From: Pelagicoccus sp. SDUM812005
GTDB taxonomy: Bacteria; Verrucomicrobiota; Verrucomicrobiia; Opitutales; Opitutaceae
NCBI RefSeq assembly: GCF_031127875.1
Contig: NZ_JARXIA010000003.1
Location: 288,911 to 352,910, forward strand
Direction: 5' to 3'
Length of the DNA stretch: 64,000 bases
This document shows positions 63,214 to 64,000 of this stretch, piece after piece. Position numbers and translations under genes: made by a program. The first letter of the stretch is position 1. Each line of letters begins with the position of its first letter. The notes beneath the pieces are model-generated. The model was not told the origin of the DNA. It worked only from the letters and a program-made list of their open reading frames with translations, and did no database searches.

Positions 63214-64000
63214 ATGACGCTTCGAAATCTTAAGGTAATGTTCGCTTTGTTCGCGGGCCTTTTGACGCTGTTCGCCTACGGCCAGGCCGCCCGTCCCAAT
63301 ATCGTGGTGATCGTGGCCGACGACATGGGCTGGGGCGATTCCGGGACCTACGGGCACGAGCTGATACAGACTCCCAACATGGATCGCATGGCGGCCCAAG
63401 GGGTGAAGTTGACCCAATGCTACTCCGCGGCCGGCGTGTGTTCGCCCTCGCGTTCGGCGATCCTGACCGGACGCACTCCCTACCGCAACGGGGTGTATCG
63501 CCACCTTTCCGGCAATGGTCCGGCCTATTTGCGGGAAAGCGAAATCACCTATCCGGAGCTGCTGAAGGAGGTTGGCTACGAGACTTGCCACGTGGGAAAG
63601 TGGCACTTGCTGTCCAAGCAGCAGTTCGCAAATCCCGAGTATCCACAACCTGGGGACCACGGCTACGACTATTGGCTGTATACGCATAACAACGCCAGCC
63701 CGAGCCACGAGAATCCGGACAACTTCTATCGCAACGGCGAAGCGCTGGGCGAGATCGAAGGCTACTCGGCCCAGATCGTAGCGGGCGAGGCAGCCCATTG
63801 GCTGAAGAATCTGCGCGATCCGCAGAAGCCCTTCGCGCTTTCGGTTTGGTTCCACGAGCCGCATTCCCCCATCGCCACCGACTTGCGCTTCCAGGAGCTC
63901 TACGAGGGCCATGAGAACGCGAAGTACATGGGCAACATCACCCAGCTCGACCACGCCCTCGGCATGGTGCTCGACGCCTTGGAGGAGGTAGGGGAGAGCG
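63214..64000 (+). CDS. S1-family sulfatase, N-terminal part (cut by window edge)
   Basis: The first 262 codons are present. Signal peptide about 1-25; VADDMGWGDSGTYG from 34; formylglycine site C76-SPSR with SAILTGRTPYRNG; VGKWHLLSKQQF; FHEPHSP. These define an apparently intact S1 sulfatase up to the point where the window stops, before the TSDNG metal motif. The closing bases continue an open frame. The start is the ATG at 63214, which directly begins the signal peptide; no strong ribosome site is seen. Confidence 0.9.
   Translation, partial: MTLRNLKVMFALFAGLLTLFAYGQAARPNIVVIVADDMGWGDSGTYGHELIQTPNMDRMAAQGVKLTQCYSAAGVCSPSRSAILTGRTPYRNGVYRHLSGNGPAYLRESEITYPELLKEVGYETCHVGKWHLLSKQQFANPEYPQPGDHGYDYWLYTHNNASPSHENPDNFYRNGEALGEIEGYSAQIVAGEAAHWLKNLRDPQKPFALSVWFHEPHSPIATDLRFQELYEGHENAKYMGNITQLDHALGMVLDALEEVGES

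Noticed and set aside
1..64000. tRNA, rRNA, riboswitch or phage/integrase genes
   Set aside because: None recognised on either strand; the giant island gene has no integrase or direct-repeat attachment site that I can see.

Overview
The window is a 64-kb stretch of high-GC bacterial DNA, almost all read from the + strand. It is best explained as part of a polysaccharide utilisation locus for a sulfated algal polysaccharide. The TonB-dependent receptors (plug regions with an SPF-V-DxSxDQGYRAENTLAGSR-type start), the dense array of S1 sulfatases, twin-arginine-exported GH116 enzymes and an AraC-type hybrid two-component regulator together suggest a marine Verrucomicrobiota bacterium of the Opitutae (Puniceicoccales/Opitutales-like). 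That placement is inference; no rRNA or housekeeping marker is present. Fucoidan is the leading substrate guess (GH95, many S1 sulfatases, a GH141-like beta-helix protein). GH117 and GH97 also fit a sulfated galactan or mixed fuco-galactan.

Layout. 1-394: start of a LacI-type regulator on the minus strand, divergent from the rest. 523-8029: two sulfatases, a GH117-like enzyme and a LamG-GH116 fusion. 8154-18735: remnant of a beta-helix gene, then seven sulfatase-family genes in close order, four of the junctions being 4-bp stop/start overlaps. The last of the seven (17176) has lost the formylglycine cysteine and other active-site residues and looks like a pseudoenzyme. 18822-26721: Tat-exported aldo/keto reductase, a second GH117-like gene, two sulfatases that are paralogues of earlier ones, and a second GH116. 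26722-32205: an accessory island holding tandem repeat/REP units, a MITE-like palindromic element, and one 1271-residue protein of unknown function with a nuclease-like N-terminus and lower-GC codon use. 32206-39416: GH95, a five-bladed-propeller enzyme, a sulfatase, GH97. 39482-43447: hybrid sensor kinase/AraC regulator. 43722-48479: a 1585-residue secreted beta-helix protein that ends in calcium-binding thrombospondin-3 repeats and a hexapeptide left-handed beta-helix. 48908-62912: two TonB-dependent receptors flanking sulfatase - SGNH hydrolase - DUF6786-like lipoprotein - sulfatase. 63214-64000: a further sulfatase cut by the window edge.

How the parts would work together (inference): the receptors import oligosaccharides; secreted and periplasmic sulfatases and the SGNH esterase strip sulfate and acyl groups; GH95, GH97, GH116, GH117, the propeller enzyme and the beta-helix enzyme cleave the bared chain; the hybrid two-component protein and the edge LacI protein sense products. 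No sulfatase-maturing enzyme, no SusD-like protein, no recognised endo-fucanase (GH107/GH168) and no sugar catabolic pathway are in the window, so they must lie elsewhere.

Besides the pseudo-sulfatase, the observations most worth following are the beta-helix/hexapeptide fusion, a shared palindrome-plus-downstream-block promoter motif (32039, 52609, 54279), REP hairpins with compensatory changes (one inverted pair is translated into the N-terminus of a sulfatase), two gene remnants, and the lone giant island protein.
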